Source of the DNA: Candidatus Competibacteraceae bacterium
GTDB taxonomy: Bacteria > Pseudomonadota > Gammaproteobacteria > Competibacterales > Competibacteraceae
Direction: 5' to 3'
Length of the DNA stretch: 64,000 nt
NCBI GenBank assembly: GCA_016712625.1
Contig: JADJQQ010000001.1
Coordinates: 1,488,001-1,552,000 of the forward strand
Shown piece after piece: positions 61,073-64,000 of this stretch. The translations under genes and the position numbers were made by a program. Under the pieces are notes generated by a model. It was not told the origin of the DNA and ran no database searches. It saw only the letters and a program-made list of their open reading frames with translations. How positions within the stretch are numbered: the stretch's first letter is position 1; every line of letters begins with the position of its first letter.

Positions 61073-63241
61073 TTATTGCTGTGTTATTAGATTTTCGGCG
61101 ATTTGCCGAATTCCTGGATAATTAGGCTTGCCCGAACTTAGCAGCGGAATTTCACTGACCACCAGCACCTGCCGGGGAATATAAAGCGCGCTCAAACCCT
61201 CGCGGTTGGCCGCTGCAACCAGTTCGCCGCGGTCGGCATTCTGGCGGGTTGTCAGCAGTACGATGCTTTCCCCCTTGATCAGATCGGGCAGGGTGGTCAC
61301 CGCGTGTTGGTCTTCCGGCCAACAGGTGGCGGCCAGTTTCTCCACCGCGGCCAGCGAGATCATCTCGCCGCCCAATTTAGCAAAGCGCTTGGCGCGGCCG
61401 AGAATGGTAATAAAGCCGTCTTCATCGAAGCGGACAATGTCGCCGCTATCATGCCAGCCCGGCCCGCGCTCGGTCTGTGGCGGCTTCAGCCGATTAGGAT
61501 GTTCGGGCAGCAAATAACCCGCCATGATATTCGCTCCGCGCACCTGCAACAGCCCGCCATCGGCGATGCCTTCCACCGGCTCAAGGTGATAATCGATTCC
61601 CGGAAACAATTTGCCGACGGTGCCATTGCGGTGGTGGCGGTTACTGTTAGCCGCCAGTACCGGACTCGCCTCCGTCAGACCATAACCTTCATGGATACGA
61701 ACGCCAAATTTCTCCATCCACAACCGTCGGGTGTCTTCGCGCAGCGCCTCGGCCCCCGCGATGACGGCTCGCACGCTGAAAAAATCGTAAGGGTTGGCGC
61801 CGCGGCCATAGCCCAGCAAAAAGGTGTTGGTGCCGAACAGTATCGTTACCCGCCGCTCGTAAGCAACCTCTGGAATCACGCTGTAATGCAGGGGCGAGGG
61901 ATAAAGAACCACCCGCGTTCCCAATAATAAGGGGGTCAAAGTGGCGGTGGTCAACCCAAAGGCATGAAACAACGGCAGGGCATTCAAGATCACATCGCGC
62001 GGGGTGATGTCGAATACGGCGCGGACTTGCGCCACATTCGCCAACAGATTGCGGTGAGTGAGCACGACCCCTTTTGGTTGTCGCTCAGACCCGGAAGTGA
62101 ACAAAATGACAGCAAACTCATTAGAACGGACCGGGCCAGCCATTTTTCGATAGCTCCACGCCGGTAATAAGGATCGGGCCAGCGCGCGCAACCGAACCGC
62201 GAATGTCGCATGCGGTTGTAAGTCCTCCAGATATAAAATCGTGACGTGTTCGCTCAAGGCGGCCATCAGCCCGTCCAGGTTCGCGCCGGCGATAAAAGCG
62301 CGCGAGGTGCAAATCGTCCGAATCCGCGCCGTGCCGCACACCCCCAGTAAATCATTGCTGCCCATGGTAAAGTTAAGCAATACCGGCACCCGGTTTTGCA
62401 GATGCAGCGCCAGGAATGCGATGACGGTGGCGTTGGCGTTGGGGAGCAATAAGCCCACATGATCCTGGCCAGCGATGTGGGCTTGCAGCAGCTCGGCAAG
62501 CGCGAACGCCCGGACGAATAACCCGCGCCAGCTCGCGCGTTGCTGTTGGGCATCTTGGAGAATCATCCGGTTGCCGCCGTGCCGCTCCCATGCTTCCAGC
62601 AGGGCCAAGGGCAGCGGCTGGTCGATGTTCATGCCCGCGTAGGCCAATTCGACCATCAGTTCATCCAGTTGCCGGGCCAACTGCTGGCGGCGGGCGCGGT
62701 TATTGCTGGCGTCGGCGGTCAACCGGCGCGGCGGCAGCATGGTCAGGCGGATGCGGGGTAGCAAACGTCGTCGCGCGCTGCCGTCGAGCCGGGAGAACAA
62801 GCTGTACTGCGCGCCCTCAATCGACACCGGCAACACAGCGGCGTCGGCTTTGTCGGCCGCCAGCGCGGGGCCTTCATAAATCTTCATCAGCGCCCCGGTC
62901 ACGCTGATGCGTCCTTCTGGAAATACGGCGACCCGCTCGCCAGCCTTGATGTGCTGGATCAAGGTTTTCAGATAATGAGAATTGGTTGGATCAATGCTGA
63001 TATGGCGGGTGATGGTGATGAACGGTTTCACCCACCAATGCCGCGCCATCTGGGTATTGATCACGAAGATTGGCATGTCGGGCAAGAACGCGGCCAGCAG
63101 CGCTCCGTCAAGATAGGACACATGATTGGCGACGATCAGCAGTCGGGGTTCATCGCGCGGATAGTGCTCCCAGCCGCGCAATTCTACCCGGAGCAGATGC
63201 TGGAACAAAAACCGGACCAGTCGTTGCAGCAGGCGGCGCAT
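61073..63241 (-). CDS. aas: bifunctional lysophospholipid acyltransferase / acyl-ACP synthetase
   Basis: Aas reacylates lysophosphatidylethanolamine using fatty acid it first ligates to ACP. The N-terminal acyltransferase (about residues 1-200) has NHVSYLDGALLA (HX4D) and FPEGRISVTGALM; the C-terminal ligase (about 210-722) has ILFTSGSERQPKGVVLTH, EGYGLTEASPVLAANS and the C-terminal LLSSGKPNYPGIRQ Lys. Length 722 is normal for the family. It starts 3 bases after prfC on the same strand. Confidence 0.95.
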   Translation of the reverse strand: MRRLLQRLVRFLFQHLLRVELRGWEHYPRDEPRLLIVANHVSYLDGALLAAFLPDMPIFVINTQMARHWWVKPFITITRHISIDPTNSHYLKTLIQHIKAGERVAVFPEGRISVTGALMKIYEGPALAADKADAAVLPVSIEGAQYSLFSRLDGSARRRLLPRIRLTMLPPRRLTADASNNRARRQQLARQLDELMVELAYAGMNIDQPLPLALLEAWERHGGNRMILQDAQQQRASWRGLFVRAFALAELLQAHIAGQDHVGLLLPNANATVIAFLALHLQNRVPVLLNFTMGSNDLLGVCGTARIRTICTSRAFIAGANLDGLMAALSEHVTILYLEDLQPHATFAVRLRALARSLLPAWSYRKMAGPVRSNEFAVILFTSGSERQPKGVVLTHRNLLANVAQVRAVFDITPRDVILNALPLFHAFGLTTATLTPLLLGTRVVLYPSPLHYSVIPEVAYERRVTILFGTNTFLLGYGRGANPYDFFSVRAVIAGAEALREDTRRLWMEKFGVRIHEGYGLTEASPVLAANSNRHHRNGTVGKLFPGIDYHLEPVEGIADGGLLQVRGANIMAGYLLPEHPNRLKPPQTERGPGWHDSGDIVRFDEDGFITILGRAKRFAKLGGEMISLAAVEKLAATCWPEDQHAVTTLPDLIKGESIVLLTTRQNADRGELVAAANREGLSALYIPRQVLVVSEIPLLSSGKPNYPGIRQIAENLITQQ

Positions 63242-63244
63242 GGA

Positions 63245-64000
63245 TCAGTGCAACCCATGTTCGCGGGTGGCGGCAAAGCGCACCTCAGGCCAGCGTTCCT
63301 GAGTCAATTGCAGATTGACCCGGCTGGGGGCGATGTAGACCAGTTCGCCATGATGATCGAGCGCCAGATTGTCGCGCAGCTTGTTTTTGAATTCGTCGAA
63401 GCGCTTGGTATCGGAGCAGCTCACCCAGCGGGCGGTGGTGACGTTGACGTTCTCGAACCCGCATTCGACCCCATATTCGCCGCGCAGCCGGAAACTCGCC
63501 ACATCGAACTGCAAGATTCCGACCGCGCCCAGAATCAGATCATTGCTGTTGAGCGGTCGAAACAGTTGGGTTGCGCCTTCCTCGCACAATTGCTCCAAGC
63601 CTTTTTGCAACGCCTTCATTTTCAGGGGATCGCGCAAGCGGCGCGGCGGAACAGTTCCGGAGCGAAGTCCGGCACGCCGGTAAAGCGCAATTCCTCGCCT
63701 TGGGTGAAGGTGTCGCCGATGCGGATGGTGCCGTGATTGTGCAGGCCGATGATGTCGCCGGGATAGGCGGCTGCGGCGTGCTCGCGTTCGGCCGCCATAA
63801 ACGTCAGCGCGTCGGGGATTTTGATGTCACGGCCCAGCCGGACGTGCCGGGCTTTCATGCCGGGCTGGTAGCTGCCAGAACAAATCCGCAAAAAAGCGAT
63901 GCGGTCGCGATGCTGCGGGTCCATGTTCGCCTGAATCTTGAACACGAAGCCACTGAACGTTTCTTCTTCAGGCGCAACCTCGCGGCTGCCGGTGGCGCAG
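63245..64000 (-). CDS. prfC: peptide chain release factor 3, C-terminal part, apparent one-base frameshift
   Basis: RF3 releases RF1 and RF2 from the ribosome. The window holds only the C-terminal domains, entering at 64000: FSGFVFKIQANMDPQHRDRI, GDIIGLHNHGTIRIGDTFT, FTGVPDFAPELFRR, then KALQKGLEQLCEEGATQLFR and the end TREHGLH. The frame breaks near 63640: after ELFRR the conserved RLRDPLKMKALQK is read only if one base is added to the GG there. A homopolymer sequencing error is likely. It continues beyond the window. Confidence 0.88.

Noticed and set aside
1..64000. CRISPR arrays, insertion sequences, prophage or replication origin
   Set aside because: No repeated spacers, transposase, integrase, phage gene or DnaA-box cluster was seen on reading both strands.

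Overview
The window is a GC-rich bacterial chromosome segment, most likely from a gammaproteobacterium. Supporting signs are hisE-tatABC, divergent rsgA/orn, opgG-opgH, glnA-ntrB-ntrC with a glnA control region built like the enteric one, and prfC. The genus cannot be read from the sequence; a glycogen-accumulating or other environmental lineage is possible but unproven. No phage, integrase, insertion sequence or CRISPR array is visible.

Layout. 1-1629: end of hisE and the Tat translocon. 1639-7563: a zinc-binding CZB protein, the B12-dependent fused acyl-CoA mutase IcmF, a divergent AraC-type regulator and a cobalamin-binding-type protein. 7609-14574: a DUF1287 protein, an orphan MalK-type ATPase next to a GH1 beta-glucosidase, a LysE exporter, rsgA/orn and a rhodanese. 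15036-19580: ETF-ubiquinone oxidoreductase, a glutamine amidotransferase, tRNA-Ser(UGA), rnk and an AEC permease. 19647-24799: osmoregulated periplasmic glucan genes opgG, an unknown ORF and opgH, then a DUF4239 protein. 24815-30733: a minus-strand operon ugd-manC-manB-sat/cysC that would supply UDP-glucuronate, GDP-mannose and PAPS, precursors suited to a sulfated acidic exopolysaccharide. 30857-43089: uvrD, a GspE/PilB-like ATPase, ompW, an HMA protein, the nitrogen regulon core glnA-ntrB-ntrC, trmL, a GST and small membrane or envelope genes.

43236-59938 is the most distinctive part: an aryl-polyene (xanthomonadin-type) gene cluster. A chorismatase-family enzyme would make 3-hydroxybenzoate, an AMP ligase activates it, one acyl carrier protein carries the chain, and a ketosynthase, two small ketosynthase-like subunits, a FabG-type reductase and two hot-dog dehydratases extend it. 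An LpxL-like acyltransferase, a glycosyltransferase and a methyltransferase decorate it, and a LolA-like carrier plus an MMPL exporter move it to the outer membrane. Most plus-strand genes overlap by 4-8 bases, so they form one operon from 48548 to about 58700, with the chorismatase and methyltransferase divergent.

60245-64000: an AT-richer secreted protein of unknown function, the acyltransferase/acyl-ACP synthetase aas, and the C-terminal part of prfC.

Quality note. Six conserved genes (GH1, amidotransferase, AEC permease twice, opgH, ketosynthase, prfC) carry seven one-base length changes in short homopolymers; correcting each restores a normal-length protein or the family's reading frame. 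A 95-base run of almost pure G/C sits inside the polyene operon. Both point to sequencing or assembly error rather than gene decay. One true-looking wreck is a deleted ABC transporter remnant at 44904-45300.
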